Shown: positions 41,676 to 51,241 of the stretch, piece after piece
Layout: every line of letters begins with the position of its first letter
How positions within the stretch are numbered: position 1 is the first letter of the stretch
Assembly: GCA_945907065.1 (NCBI GenBank)
Contig: CAMDSC010000003.1
Coordinates: 62,001 to 126,000, forward strand
Source: Chitinophaga pinensis
GTDB taxonomy: Bacteria; Bacteroidota; Bacteroidia; NS11-12g; UBA9320
DNA length: 64,000 nt
Direction of reading: 5' to 3'
Notes under the pieces: generated by a model
Told to the model about the DNA's origin: nothing
Databases searched by the model: none
The model's input: the letters and a program-made list of their open reading frames with translations, nothing else
Program-made: the position numbers and the translations under genes

Positions 41676-44471
41676 TTAATTTTTTATAACTTTAATTCTT
41701 GAAATAGTATTGCCTTGATTTATTTCAATAAAATAAACTCCTTTAGAATGCTCAGTTAGATTTAGAATAAAATCATTACCGTTCAAAGATCTTTTTTCTT
41801 CTATGATTTGCCCAGTAACGCTAGTAAGTTTTAGAATTCCATTTCTTAAACTATTATCTAAATGTATATTTATTACTGCATTTGTAGGATTGGGAAATAC
41901 TTGAACTCTATTTTTTGAGACATTTTCTGTTTTTCCAACTTTTACACTGTAACAAATAGATGTATCTGAACAATTATTTTTAGTGACACTTACTGAATAA
42001 TCTCCTGTAGTTGTTGGTGTGTAGCTTTGATAAATTTCACCCAATACTGGTGAATTTGACTTTTTGCAATCTAACCATTGGTAGGATGCACCAACTTCAT
42101 CGGAGGTTAGTATACCTGCAATGTTGGTAACAGTTGTTATTACCTTATTCACCGTTAGGTTTAATGTAATATTACTATCGCATCCTTTCGTATTTGGAAT
42201 AGTTTGATTGTAAACACCGCTGTTAGTATAGGTTTGGCCATTAAGTGTATAGCTTTGGCAGCCTTCGGCAGTTACTGTACTTACAGTATTATTTATTGAT
42301 AAATTAAGCGTAATTAAACTATCGCATCCTCTTTTGTTTTTCAAGGTTTGAAAATAGATGCCACTTTTGGTATAGGTTTGAGCATTTAAAGTAAAGCTAT
42401 TACAAGCTCCTTTATTAATTGTTTCAGATGTGCTTTTATTTATAGTTAATTTTAAAGTTATAGTGCTATCACAACCTACATTGTTTTTTTCAATCTGAGT
42501 ATAGGTGCCAGAGTTTGTATAACTGGTTCCAAATAATTTATAACTATTGCAAGCTGTTATTGTAATTGTGCTCGTGGTACTTTTTAATATTGTTAAATTT
42601 ACAGTAAGTGTGCTATCACATCCTGCTTTATTTTTTAGGGTTTGAGTGTATTTTCCAGTTGCCGTGTAGGTTTGTCCATTAATAGTATATTTATTGCACC
42701 CTTTTGCCGTATAGGTTCCACTTGTATTCAGAAATTTTAATTCTATAACCAAAAAACTATCGCACCCTGCTTTATTTACCAATGTTTGCGTATAGCTTCC
42801 TTCTGTAGTATATGTTTGTCCATTTAGAGTATAGCTTTTGCAAGCTGTTGCACTCAAAGTGGCCAAAGTAGAATTATTTATTGTTAGTTTTAAGTTGACA
42901 ATACTATCGCAGCCAACTGAATTTTTTAAGGTTCGACTATAATTTCCACTGTTATAATACGTGTTACCATTATATGAATAACTATTACAGGCTGATACTT
43001 TAATATCGGTATAACTAGCCTTGCATTTACTTAATTTTAAAACAAAAATATCCTTGTCTCCAACATTTGAAAGATAATCTGTACCGGAGCCCGGATCAAA
43101 ATCAACCTTTTGGGATACAAAGGCTCCAGTAGTGTAAACACTATTTGATTTTTCTAAGGCAATTGCTAATCCTGCATCATCATCATAATCACCAACACTG
43201 GCGGCCCAATCATAAGCACCTGAAGTATTTAATTTGGAAATAAAAATATCCCAATATCCTGCTGAGGTAAGATTAGAAGTGCCTGATCCTGGATCAAAAT
43301 CCACGACATCTGCAAAAATTCCGGTAGTAAAGACATTATTTGAGGGATCCAAAGCTATTGATAACCCTGCATCATCATCATATCCTCCAATACCTTTAGC
43401 CCATGAAAATGAACCTGAGGCATCTAATTTCCAAACAAATATATCTGCATTTCCAACGGAAGTAAGATTATAAACTTGTCCTTTTCCTGTACCCGGATCA
43501 AAATCAACGGTATTATAATAATATCCGGTGGTATAATTATTTCCATACGAATCAACAACAATTCCTCTAGCTTCCTCATATCCAGATGATCCTGCAGAGC
43601 GGGCCCAAACAAAAGTCCCTTTTAGTGTTAATTTGGATACAAAAATATCTGCACTTCCACCTGAAGTAAGTATTGTACTGCTTTTTGGGGTAGGATCAAA
43701 ATTAGCTTGATCTATAAATGAACCTGCTGTAAAAATATTACCTATGGAATCTAAAGCGATGCTATAACCAACATCATCATATTTTCCTCCCATCTGTCCA
43801 GCCCATCCATAATTGCCTTTATTATCTAGACGTGACACAAAAATATCATAGGAACCATAAGAAACAAGTAGAGCTGTAGATTTTGGGTTTGCATCAAAAT
43901 CTACACTATCCATAAAATAACCTGTCGTATATACGTTTCCACTTGCATCCAAATCTATACCATTCCCACCATCATCATCTTTTCCTCCCATTTGAGTAGC
44001 CCAAACAAAATTACCTGAAGCATCAAATTTGCAAATAAAAATATCGGTTCCTCCCGCTGACACCAATGGGTATGAACTTTTTCCCGGATCGAAATCAACT
44101 TTGTCTTGAAAATAACCAGTTACATAAACGTCTCCAGATGCATCTAAATTAATTGAATGTCCCGCATCATCTAAGGCTCCTCCAATATTAATTGCCCATA
44201 CAAATTTACCCTTAGAGTCAAGTTTGGAGATATAAATATCAGAACCTCCATTGGAGTATAAATTAGTAACCGATTTTGGATCGGGGTTAAAATCAGCGCT
44301 ATCCATAAAAAAACCTGTGGTATATACATTGCCAGATTTATCTATAATAATTGAATTTCCTTGATCAGTACCTGCTCCGCCAATGGCTTTAGCCCATTCG
44401 TAATTAAGATTTTGAGCTTGTAAAATATTTCCTAAAGTAAGGAATAGCAATAAAAGAACTGAATTTTTCAT
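41676..44471 (-). CDS. T9SS cargo with seven-blade SBBP propeller and six Cys-x25-Cys repeats
   Basis: 931 residues. Signal peptide to ~20 (LQAQ). Residues ~23-485 hold seven SBBP-type repeats of ~64 residues, each with 'W-A-x-x-x-G-G...D-x-G-x-x-I-x-x-D-x-x-G-N-V-Y-T-T-G' and DFDP, as in a seven-bladed beta-propeller. Residues ~490-785 hold six tandem 48-49-residue repeats with two Cys at constant spacing (495/521, 544/570, 592/618, 641/667, 690/716, 738/764), probably one disulfide each. The last ~75 residues (VQVFPNPTNAVINIH ... GVYFIEI) are a type A sorting domain. Surface-exposed adhesin or matrix protein is likely; ligand unknown. Confidence 0.87.
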   Translation of the reverse strand: MKNSVLLLLFLTLGNILQAQNLNYEWAKAIGGAGTDQGNSIIIDKSGNVYTTGFFMDSADFNPDPKSVTNLYSNGGSDIYISKLDSKGKFVWAINIGGALDDAGHSINLDASGDVYVTGYFQDKVDFDPGKSSYPLVSAGGTDIFICKFDASGNFVWATQMGGKDDDGGNGIDLDASGNVYTTGYFMDSVDFDANPKSTALLVSYGSYDIFVSRLDNKGNYGWAGQMGGKYDDVGYSIALDSIGNIFTAGSFIDQANFDPTPKSSTILTSGGSADIFVSKLTLKGTFVWARSAGSSGYEEARGIVVDSYGNNYTTGYYYNTVDFDPGTGKGQVYNLTSVGNADIFVWKLDASGSFSWAKGIGGYDDDAGLSIALDPSNNVFTTGIFADVVDFDPGSGTSNLTSAGYWDIFISKLNTSGAYDWAASVGDYDDDAGLAIALEKSNSVYTTGAFVSQKVDFDPGSGTDYLSNVGDKDIFVLKLSKCKASYTDIKVSACNSYSYNGNTYYNSGNYSRTLKNSVGCDSIVNLKLTINNSTLATLSATACKSYTLNGQTYTTEGSYTQTLVNKAGCDSFLVIELKFLNTSGTYTAKGCNKYTINGQTYTATGKYTQTLKNKAGCDSTLTVNLTILKSTTSTITITACNSYKLFGTSYTNSGTYTQIEKNNVGCDSTITLKLTINKSTSETINKGACNSFTLNAQTYTKSGIYFQTLKNKRGCDSLITLNLSINNTVSTVTAEGCQSYTLNGQTYTNSGVYNQTIPNTKGCDSNITLNLTVNKVITTVTNIAGILTSDEVGASYQWLDCKKSNSPVLGEIYQSYTPTTTGDYSVSVTKNNCSDTSICYSVKVGKTENVSKNRVQVFPNPTNAVINIHLDNSLRNGILKLTSVTGQIIEEKRSLNGNDFILNLTEHSKGVYFIEINQGNTISRIKVIKN
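42119..43004 (-). repeat. Six tandem Cys-x25-Cys repeats encoded in the SBBP cargo gene
   Basis: Protein-level repeats of 48-49 residues with the frame 'C-x-S-Y-x-L-N-G-Q-T-Y-T-x-S-G-x-Y-x-Q-T-L-x-N-x-x-G-C-D-S'. Similar at DNA level to neighbours but not identical. Confidence 0.85.
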
Positions 44472-44559
44472 AGTGGTATATAATTTTAAACCTTAACAAA
44501 GCAAATTAAAATTTAACGAAAAACCTAATGCTATAATACTGTATTATTTGAAAAGTAAA

Positions 44560-44593
44560 AATCCTCCATGATTTAAAATAACCATGGAGGATT
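44560..44593 (-). terminator. Terminator of the RND efflux operon
   Basis: Perfect 11-bp stem (AATCCTCCATG 44560-44570 with 44583-44593), 12-nt loop, T-rich on the minus-strand 3' side; lies 20 bp beyond the RND stop. Confidence 0.75.
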
Positions 44594-44613
44594 GATGCAA
44601 ATATTAGATAAGA

Positions 44614-47600
44614 TTATGCGCTAAGTTTCTTAGCAAGTCGGCTTGCTCTTTCTTTGGTTTTTACTGAAATAAGATACATGGCGGGTACTAAAATAAGAGT
44701 AAGGAAGGTGGCAAAGCCAAGACCAAAAATCATTGTCCAACTTAATGGTCCCCAAAAAGCCACACTATCTCCTCCAAAGAAAAGATGAGGGTTGAGCTCG
44801 GTGAACATAGTAACAAAATCAATGTTTAAACCAACAGCAAGTGGCACTAATCCTAATATGGTAGCCGATGCAGTAAGTATTACTGGAGTCATTCGGATTC
44901 TTCCGGCCTCTATAATTGCTTCTTTGGTTTCCATTCCTTGTTCAATTAGGTGGTCGGTAAATTCAACTAGTAATATTCCGTTTCTAACCACAATACCTGC
45001 AAGTGCTACAATACCTATTCCAGTCATAACGATTGAAAATTCCATTTTGAAAATTGCAAATCCAAGGAAAACGCCAATTATGCTAAATATTATTTCGCTA
45101 AGAATTATTAAAGGCTTGCTTATAGAGTTAAACTGAACCACAAGTATAATAATAATTAAACCTATCGATATTAGCATTGCGGTACCAAGAAATGCACCAG
45201 TTTCTTTTTGTTGTTCCTGCTCACCACTCATTTTTATGGTTATAGTTTCTGATATAGGAAAACTGTTAACAGCTTCGGTAACTTGAGCCACTACTTCATT
45301 AGCGTTATAATCAGTTAATACGTTTGAAGATAATGTTACCAATCGTTTCTGATTTTTTCGTTTAATACTGCCGTATGTATTACTATAATGGATATTAGCC
45401 ACTGAACTTAAAGGTACCTGGCGAATTAATCCACCCATATTCATATCACGGTATGATATTTTAAGGTTCATTAATTGGTTTATATTGGCTCGCTGGCTTT
45501 CCTTAAATCTAAGTTGAATAGGGTAGTCATCGTTTTCATCCTTAAATTTTGATATTTCTTTACCATAAACGGCTGTTCGTATTTCCATACCTATTTGAGC
45601 AGTACTAATTCCTTCATGATTGGCTCTTTCGCGATCAATATCAACAACTATTTCTGGTTTAATATTGACCAAATCAGATTTTAATTCTTCTACCCCTTCA
45701 ATATTAATACTGTCGAGATAGCGCTTAATATGTGTGCTTGTATATATTAGTTCGGTAAAATCATCACCTGCTATTTCAATACTAATAGGTTTGCTTGTAG
45801 GAGGGCCATTTGCTTCTTTGCCAACAGTTATTGTTGCTCCTGGAATTCCTTTTACGGCCTCTCTAATTTTATTCAAATAGTCGGATGTAGATTCACCATC
45901 TCTCTTATCAAATGGAACAAATGATACTGATACTTTGGCTTTATTACTTGCTATACTTCGGTCATTTTCTTGAGGGTCGGTGGCACCTACTGCAACATTT
46001 GATATTACTGATTCAACAATAGGGTTAAGTTTTCCGTTTTTTGTTAATACCTTATAAATTCGTTTTTCAACTTCTTTAGTTACCTCATCCGTATATTTTT
46101 GGTCGGTACCCACTGGAAGAGTTATATAAGTGTAAACAAAATGTGGCTCCCCGTTTGGAAAAAATACGACACCAGGTTTTCGTACCATTAAAAACACAAT
46201 TGAAAATATCAACAATCCTATCGTTCCTGCAAGTAAACCTAAGGGACGCTTACCTTGTAAAGCCCATTGCAAAATATTGGCATATCTTGCTTGGATACTT
46301 GGCCAGGTCTTGGTTTGAAACGTTTTTATAACTTTACTTAAAACAAATTTATAAAATAGAAATACCAAAAGCATGGTTATAATAAAATTACCACCTCCAA
46401 AATTGCCTGCCAAATACATAAATATAGCAATGGTTAATAAAACAACGGACACTATTTTTATTCCTCTTTTACCCTTGCTTATAACTTTTGGGTCATTTAG
46501 GTCTTTTTCTGGTTTCATAAATTGAACAGCAAAAACCGGATTAAGAATATATGCCACAACTAATGATGCTAAAAGGGTTACAATAAGTGTTACGGGTAAA
46601 AAGAACATGAATTTGCCAATAATACCTTGCCAAAAAGCCAAAGGAATAAATGGTGCTAGTGTTGTTAAAGTGCCAGAAAGTACTGGTAAAAAAACCTCAC
46701 CGGCAGCTTGCTTGGCAGCTATTTTTATAGGTACTTTCCCGTTGTCAAAAATTCTGTGCGTATTTTCTACTACTACAATTGCATCATCTACAACTATTCC
46801 TAATGCTAATAGGAAGGCAAATAGTACAATCATATTGAGGCTAAAACCAATAACAGGAAAAACTAAAAAGGCTATAAAGCAGGATAATGGAACGGATAGA
46901 GCCACAAAAAATGCATTGGTAGCCCCCATAAAAAACATTAGTATAAATGTAACCAATATAAACCCAATAATAATTGTGTTTATTAAGTCATGCAAGGTAA
47001 CCCGTGTATCATTACTTTGGTCACCTGTTAATACTACCTTAAGGTCTTTAGGGAACTTTGTTTTTTGTAATTCGGTAATAATTGCTCGACTTTTATCACT
47101 AGCTTCAATCAAATTTTCGCCGCTTCGTTTAATAATGTTAAGTGTTATTACATTTTTATTATCTAGCCGGGCAAAACTTTCCTTTTCTTTAAATGCATCC
47201 TTCACAGTAGCTATATCTCGAAGATAAACAGCCGCGCCACTCATTCCACGAATCGTTAAGTTTTTAATTTGTTCAATATTTTCAAATTCGCCTGATATAC
47301 TCAAGGTGCGTTGCATATTTTCCATTTTAATATTACCACCTGATATTCGCATATTTTCAAAGGCAATTGCATTTTCAACATCACGAAGAGTAATACTAGC
47401 AGCTTCCATTTTATACATATCCACGTCCACTTGAATTTCTCTATCCAATGCACCAACCAAGTCTACACGGGTTATTTCAGGTAATCCTTCAATTTTATCC
47501 TCAGCTAATTCTGCATATTTTTTTAATTGGTTTAAATCATGATCGCCCGAAATATTTACAAAAAGAATAGGCATTTCACTAAAGTCAAGTTCCATTACCG

Positions 47601-48012
47601 TTGGCTCTTTAGGCAAATCATTTGGTAAATCAGCACGAGCTTTATCTACAGCATCTTTTACTTTTCTTTTTGCTTCTGTAACATCCACATCCGTATTAAA
47701 TTCAACCATTACCATTGAAAAATCCTGAACCGAATTACTAGTCAGCTTTTTTACACCGGTTATTGATTTTATTTGCTTTTCAATAGGTTTTGTTACTAAA
47801 TTTTCAATATCAGCCGGAGCCGACCCTGGATAAATAGTGTTTATCATTATAGTAGGAATTACTATATCCGGAAATTTTTCTTTAGGTAATGAAAAGTAGG
47901 AGGATATACCAATTAATGTTAGGATAATGGTAAATATAAATATGCTGGTCTTATTATCAATAGACCAACTACTGGCAAAAAATTCTTTTGGTCCTTTTTT
48001 CTTTTGTTCCAT
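44614..48012 (-). CDS. RND-family efflux pump permease (AcrB/CzcA superfamily)
   Basis: 1132 residues. N-terminal TM (~22-40), two large periplasmic loops, about twelve TM helices in the usual RND layout, and the proton-relay pair Asp409-Asp410 in GIVVDDAIVVVENTHR of TM4. The C-terminal region ends in basic residues. Pumps drugs, bile salts or organic solutes outward with the proton motive force through the adaptor and TolC encoded upstream. HAE1-type rather than metal-specific by sequence style (no His-rich loops). Last gene of tetR-tolC-adaptor-RND; 28 bp after the adaptor gene. Confidence 0.95.
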   Translation of the reverse strand: MEQKKKGPKEFFASSWSIDNKTSIFIFTIILTLIGISSYFSLPKEKFPDIVIPTIMINTIYPGSAPADIENLVTKPIEKQIKSITGVKKLTSNSVQDFSMVMVEFNTDVDVTEAKRKVKDAVDKARADLPNDLPKEPTVMELDFSEMPILFVNISGDHDLNQLKKYAELAEDKIEGLPEITRVDLVGALDREIQVDVDMYKMEAASITLRDVENAIAFENMRISGGNIKMENMQRTLSISGEFENIEQIKNLTIRGMSGAAVYLRDIATVKDAFKEKESFARLDNKNVITLNIIKRSGENLIEASDKSRAIITELQKTKFPKDLKVVLTGDQSNDTRVTLHDLINTIIIGFILVTFILMFFMGATNAFFVALSVPLSCFIAFLVFPVIGFSLNMIVLFAFLLALGIVVDDAIVVVENTHRIFDNGKVPIKIAAKQAAGEVFLPVLSGTLTTLAPFIPLAFWQGIIGKFMFFLPVTLIVTLLASLVVAYILNPVFAVQFMKPEKDLNDPKVISKGKRGIKIVSVVLLTIAIFMYLAGNFGGGNFIITMLLVFLFYKFVLSKVIKTFQTKTWPSIQARYANILQWALQGKRPLGLLAGTIGLLIFSIVFLMVRKPGVVFFPNGEPHFVYTYITLPVGTDQKYTDEVTKEVEKRIYKVLTKNGKLNPIVESVISNVAVGATDPQENDRSIASNKAKVSVSFVPFDKRDGESTSDYLNKIREAVKGIPGATITVGKEANGPPTSKPISIEIAGDDFTELIYTSTHIKRYLDSINIEGVEELKSDLVNIKPEIVVDIDRERANHEGISTAQIGMEIRTAVYGKEISKFKDENDDYPIQLRFKESQRANINQLMNLKISYRDMNMGGLIRQVPLSSVANIHYSNTYGSIKRKNQKRLVTLSSNVLTDYNANEVVAQVTEAVNSFPISETITIKMSGEQEQQKETGAFLGTAMLISIGLIIIILVVQFNSISKPLIILSEIIFSIIGVFLGFAIFKMEFSIVMTGIGIVALAGIVVRNGILLVEFTDHLIEQGMETKEAIIEAGRIRMTPVILTASATILGLVPLAVGLNIDFVTMFTELNPHLFFGGDSVAFWGPLSWTMIFGLGFATFLTLILVPAMYLISVKTKERASRLAKKLSA

Positions 48013-48039
48013 TATTTGAAAGATTGTTGAATTTTTAAA

Positions 48040-49179
48040 TTAAAATTTTATTTCATCTCCATCTTCTAATTCCTGATAACCAACTGTAATCAAACGGTCG
48101 CCAACCACAAGACCCGAAGTAATTTCAGTTTGACCATTATAAGTTCTTGAAGTTGTTACTTTACGTTTTACCGCATGAGGCACTCCATGTTGTTCCATTG
48201 CTATTATTACATAGCTTTCATCTCCAACAGTTCTTATTGTATTTACGGGAACAATAATGGCTTTATCTGTAGAATAATCAACAATTTTTATTTGAGCCAT
48301 CATATTCGGTTTGTAATCATTATTTGAAGCCAATGGGATTTCAACATTAAACGCACGGTTAATCGGATCGATAACTCGTGAGGTGTAACTAACTGTTCCT
48401 TCAGTTTCTAAATTTAAATCAGGGAAAAATAATTTTACTTTATTGCCTAATTTTATTTTTCCAGCAAATGATTCTGCAACATTTGCTTTAATTTTAAGCT
48501 TGTTTGAATTTACAATTCTAAAACATGGAACTCCGGGGGCTACTGTTTGACCAACTTTAGCAAATACTTCATCAACTATTCCTGTAATTGGCGATTTTAT
48601 TCGAGCCATTCCTAATTGCTGGTTCATTGTGGCCAGTTTTTTTTGCAAACCTTCATAATTATTTTTAGCTGTTAAGAATTGTACTTCGGAACCAATTTTT
48701 TGTTCCCAAAGATTTTTTTGTTTGTCGTAAATGGTTTTGGCAAAATCAATTTGTTGTTTCAGCTCATTCATAGCAATTTCCGAAACTGTATTATCAATTT
48801 CACCAAGAGTTTGACCAACAGAGACAGATTGGCCGGGTTGCACCATAATTCGTTGCACTGTACCAGGTATTTCAGTGCTCACATTTGTGTTTTGTTCAGC
48901 ATCTATTTTACCCATTATTTCAATATAATTAGTAAATGGTTGCAGTTCTATTGTTTTAATTGCAACTAGTTTTGCTTTGGAACGAGAGGCAGAGTTTGAA
49001 TCAAGTTTGGTTATTTCAATTTCAAGTTTGCTAATCTTTGTATTTAATGATTTGCGTTCTTCCTTTAATTTGGCCAGTTCTTCTTTTTTCTTGTTTAAGC
49101 TACTATTTTCAGAGTTACCACATGACGCCGCAATAGTTGCAATTACTAATAAAAGGGATATTGTTTTTAAATTTTTCAT
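48040..49179 (-). CDS. RND periplasmic adaptor (membrane-fusion) lipoprotein
   Basis: 379 residues. Lipobox IAASC near residue 20; a charged coiled coil (~28-62) precedes the biotinyl-lipoyl-like domain (VSTEIPGTVQRIMVQPGQSVSVGQTLGEID), the helical hairpin (~125-175), the second lipoyl half (MARIKSPITGIVDEV) and beta-barrel/membrane-proximal parts. Bridges the RND permease and the TolC-like channel. The early lysine-rich coiled coil is longer than in AcrA. Member of the four-gene efflux operon. Confidence 0.93.
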   Translation of the reverse strand: MKNLKTISLLLVIATIAASCGNSENSSLNKKKEELAKLKEERKSLNTKISKLEIEITKLDSNSASRSKAKLVAIKTIELQPFTNYIEIMGKIDAEQNTNVSTEIPGTVQRIMVQPGQSVSVGQTLGEIDNTVSEIAMNELKQQIDFAKTIYDKQKNLWEQKIGSEVQFLTAKNNYEGLQKKLATMNQQLGMARIKSPITGIVDEVFAKVGQTVAPGVPCFRIVNSNKLKIKANVAESFAGKIKLGNKVKLFFPDLNLETEGTVSYTSRVIDPINRAFNVEIPLASNNDYKPNMMAQIKIVDYSTDKAIIVPVNTIRTVGDESYVIIAMEQHGVPHAVKRKVTTSRTYNGQTEITSGLVVGDRLITVGYQELEDGDEIKF

Positions 49180-49222
49180 TTTATGTTTTAAGTTTTTTTT
49201 TGGGTTTGTTTATTTTAAAAAA

Positions 49223-50530
49223 TTATAGCTTTCCGTAGGCTTTTTTCAATTCAATCTGAGCATTAAGCAAATCATAAATTGCATTTAAATAATTGGTTTG
49301 TGATGTTTTTACTTCTTGTTGAGCATTGGTTATTTCAAGGTTTGAACCTACACCTTCCTTTAATTTAGCTGAACTTATTTTTAGTATTTCATTAGCCAGA
49401 GCCAAATTTTGCTTTTGGATTTCAATGGTTTGAATACTTCTGTTAAATTTGGCCAAAGCAGCACTCACTTCCATGTTTGCAGCATTTTCAAATGATTTGA
49501 TGGTATTGATAGTTTGTTCAATAGATATGTCTCTTTTAATTAATTGCGCCTTGTTACTAAAACCTGAAAATATAGGAACCCCAATTTTAAACCCCCAAAA
49601 TGAGTTTCCATACCACTTACTATAGTCTATTTTATCTGCAAAATTATTTTGCTGATAGTTTGCAAAAAAAGCAACATTTGGATATTTACCTACCTCATAT
49701 CTCTTTTTATCTAAATTACTAAGGGTTAACTGGCTTTGCAAAAGTTGGTATTCAATCCTTTGTTTTGGGTCAAAATTTTTATTCTTTTCTTCCATAATGG
49801 TTTTAAATAAAGTTTCTAAATTATCAGTTAGTTCTATTGAACTTTCCACTTCCATTCCCATATTAAGTTTTAAAAGTTTTTCTGTAATAGTGGCCTGGTC
49901 TTTCAATCCATCAAATTGTACTTTAAGGTTTGATATAGTAAGTTTAAGCCTGTCTACATCTAATTTTTCCGCAAATCCATTAGTATAATAACCTTCAGTT
50001 TGAAATAAGGCTGATTCTAAGGTTTTAATATTTTGCTCAAGTAAACTAATGTTTTCCTTTGTGATGAGCACTAAATAATAGGCTTTGGTAACATTTACTG
50101 CAACGTCTCTTTCATTAAGGTCGGTTTGTAATTTAGCCAAATCGGTAAATGCTTCAGCAGCTCTTAAACCTAAAAAATAGCTTGCATCAAAGGCCAGCCA
50201 ACTGGCTTGTATGGTTGCTGTGGTTGTGAAATTATTACCTACTCTAATTGGAGTATTTACTCCCATTTGGTTAGGAAATACAAATACTTGTTTTTGCGTA
50301 TTATTAATAAACTGAACATTCCCGTTCACCTGAGGTATCCCAATAGCTCGGGTTTCCATTACCTGAGCATCGGCATATTTTTCACCAAGCAATTTGTTTT
50401 TTATTTCAGGATGATTTTGCATGGCATAATCTACTGCTTCCTTTAATGAGAAACGTGTTGTTTGTCCATTGGCAAAAGGAATAATGCCAAGTGTAAGTGA
50501 TAGGATTAAAAATTTGAGTTTAGGATTCAT
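49223..50530 (-). CDS. TolC-family outer-membrane efflux channel
   Basis: 435 residues: signal peptide (~1-22, FANGQ), then two OEP repeats of long amphipathic helices (QMNHPEIKNKLLGEKYADAQV; LNERDVAVNVTKAYYLVL; ITNAQQEVKTSQTNYLNAIYDLLNAQIELKKAYG at the end). It forms the outer-membrane exit for the RND pump. Lies between tetR (8-bp gap) and the adaptor gene. Confidence 0.93.
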   Translation of the reverse strand: MNPKLKFLILSLTLGIIPFANGQTTRFSLKEAVDYAMQNHPEIKNKLLGEKYADAQVMETRAIGIPQVNGNVQFINNTQKQVFVFPNQMGVNTPIRVGNNFTTTATIQASWLAFDASYFLGLRAAEAFTDLAKLQTDLNERDVAVNVTKAYYLVLITKENISLLEQNIKTLESALFQTEGYYTNGFAEKLDVDRLKLTISNLKVQFDGLKDQATITEKLLKLNMGMEVESSIELTDNLETLFKTIMEEKNKNFDPKQRIEYQLLQSQLTLSNLDKKRYEVGKYPNVAFFANYQQNNFADKIDYSKWYGNSFWGFKIGVPIFSGFSNKAQLIKRDISIEQTINTIKSFENAANMEVSAALAKFNRSIQTIEIQKQNLALANEILKISSAKLKEGVGSNLEITNAQQEVKTSQTNYLNAIYDLLNAQIELKKAYGKL

Positions 50531-50538
50531 ATATAATT

Positions 50539-51132
50539 TTAAGAAATTTTAGTTTGAAAGTAATCTCTGCCTTTTTGGGTGCAAATGCCATTAAAATGAT
50601 ATCTAATCATTTCATGATAAACTGAACTGAAATCATAATCAATATTTGAAAATAATTCAGGATTTGATATGGTTTGTACTAATGAAATATAAAGTCGAGC
50701 CACAATATTAGCTTTAATATTATCTCGATAATAGCCTTGTTGTATACCTGTATTTAGGTTTTCTTTAATTTGAGAGTATATAAAAGTTTGGCTGTGATTT
50801 TCAAATAATAACCAAGCTTCGGGATGGTATTTTCTTAAATCATAAAAAACAGCGGGATTAATACCCTTCATCTGTTGAGACATGTTTCTCGAAATTAATA
50901 TTATCTCATCTATTGGGTTATCCGTCTCATCCTTAATGCATGTGCATTGATTTTCATTGTGATTAAGAATATGATTGAATGTTTTTTTTACAAGGTCATT
51001 TTTGTCGGTAACATATTGATATATTGTTTTTTTACTCATGCCCAATTCACGAGCAATGTCATCCATACTTAAGCTTTTAATCCCAAATTTTCTGAAAAGC
51101 TTATCACACCCTTCTAAAATTTTTTCTAACAT
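50539..51132 (-). CDS. TetR/AcrR-family regulator of the efflux operon
   Basis: 197 residues. An N-terminal helix-turn-helix at ~20-44 (SLSMDDIARELGMSKKTIYQYV) with the usual 'K-x-x-I-Y-x-Y' ending, then an all-helical ligand domain with a Cys-bearing segment (QCTCIKDE). It is the first gene of the operon with tolC, adaptor and RND genes, so it probably represses the operon and itself until a pump substrate binds. The promoter at 51141-51171 and two dyads covering it fit autoregulation. ATG start. Confidence 0.93.
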   Translation of the reverse strand: MLEKILEGCDKLFRKFGIKSLSMDDIARELGMSKKTIYQYVTDKNDLVKKTFNHILNHNENQCTCIKDETDNPIDEIILISRNMSQQMKGINPAVFYDLRKYHPEAWLLFENHSQTFIYSQIKENLNTGIQQGYYRDNIKANIVARLYISLVQTISNPELFSNIDYDFSSVYHEMIRYHFNGICTQKGRDYFQTKIS

Positions 51133-51140
51133 TTCGGCTG

Positions 51141-51171
51141 CAAAATTAATATTAATTACACAGGAAACAAA
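51141..51171 (-). promoter_or_regulatory. Promoter of the tetR-efflux operon with both boxes and overlapping dyads
   Basis: On the minus strand, TTTG (51168-51171), 19-nt spacer and TAATTTTG (51141-51148), then CAGCC; the TAATTTTG ends 8 nt before the ATG. A perfect 14-bp palindrome, AATTAATATTAATT (51144-51157), overlaps the -7 box, and a GGAAACA/TGTTTCC dyad (51163-51169, 51185-51191) covers the -33 box. Both are candidate TetR operators. Confidence 0.7.
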
Positions 51172-51241
51172 TAGTGCATCAAAATGTTTCCAAAGTTTTT
51201 TGAATATTGATTTTGGGCCTTAAAAATGAGGAGATTAAAAT

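Noticed and set aside
46607-47227. 206-aa plus-strand ORF antisense to the RND permease gene
   Set aside because: The RND frame is complete and conserved; the antisense protein is Ile/Asn/Lys-rich with no motif or promoter.
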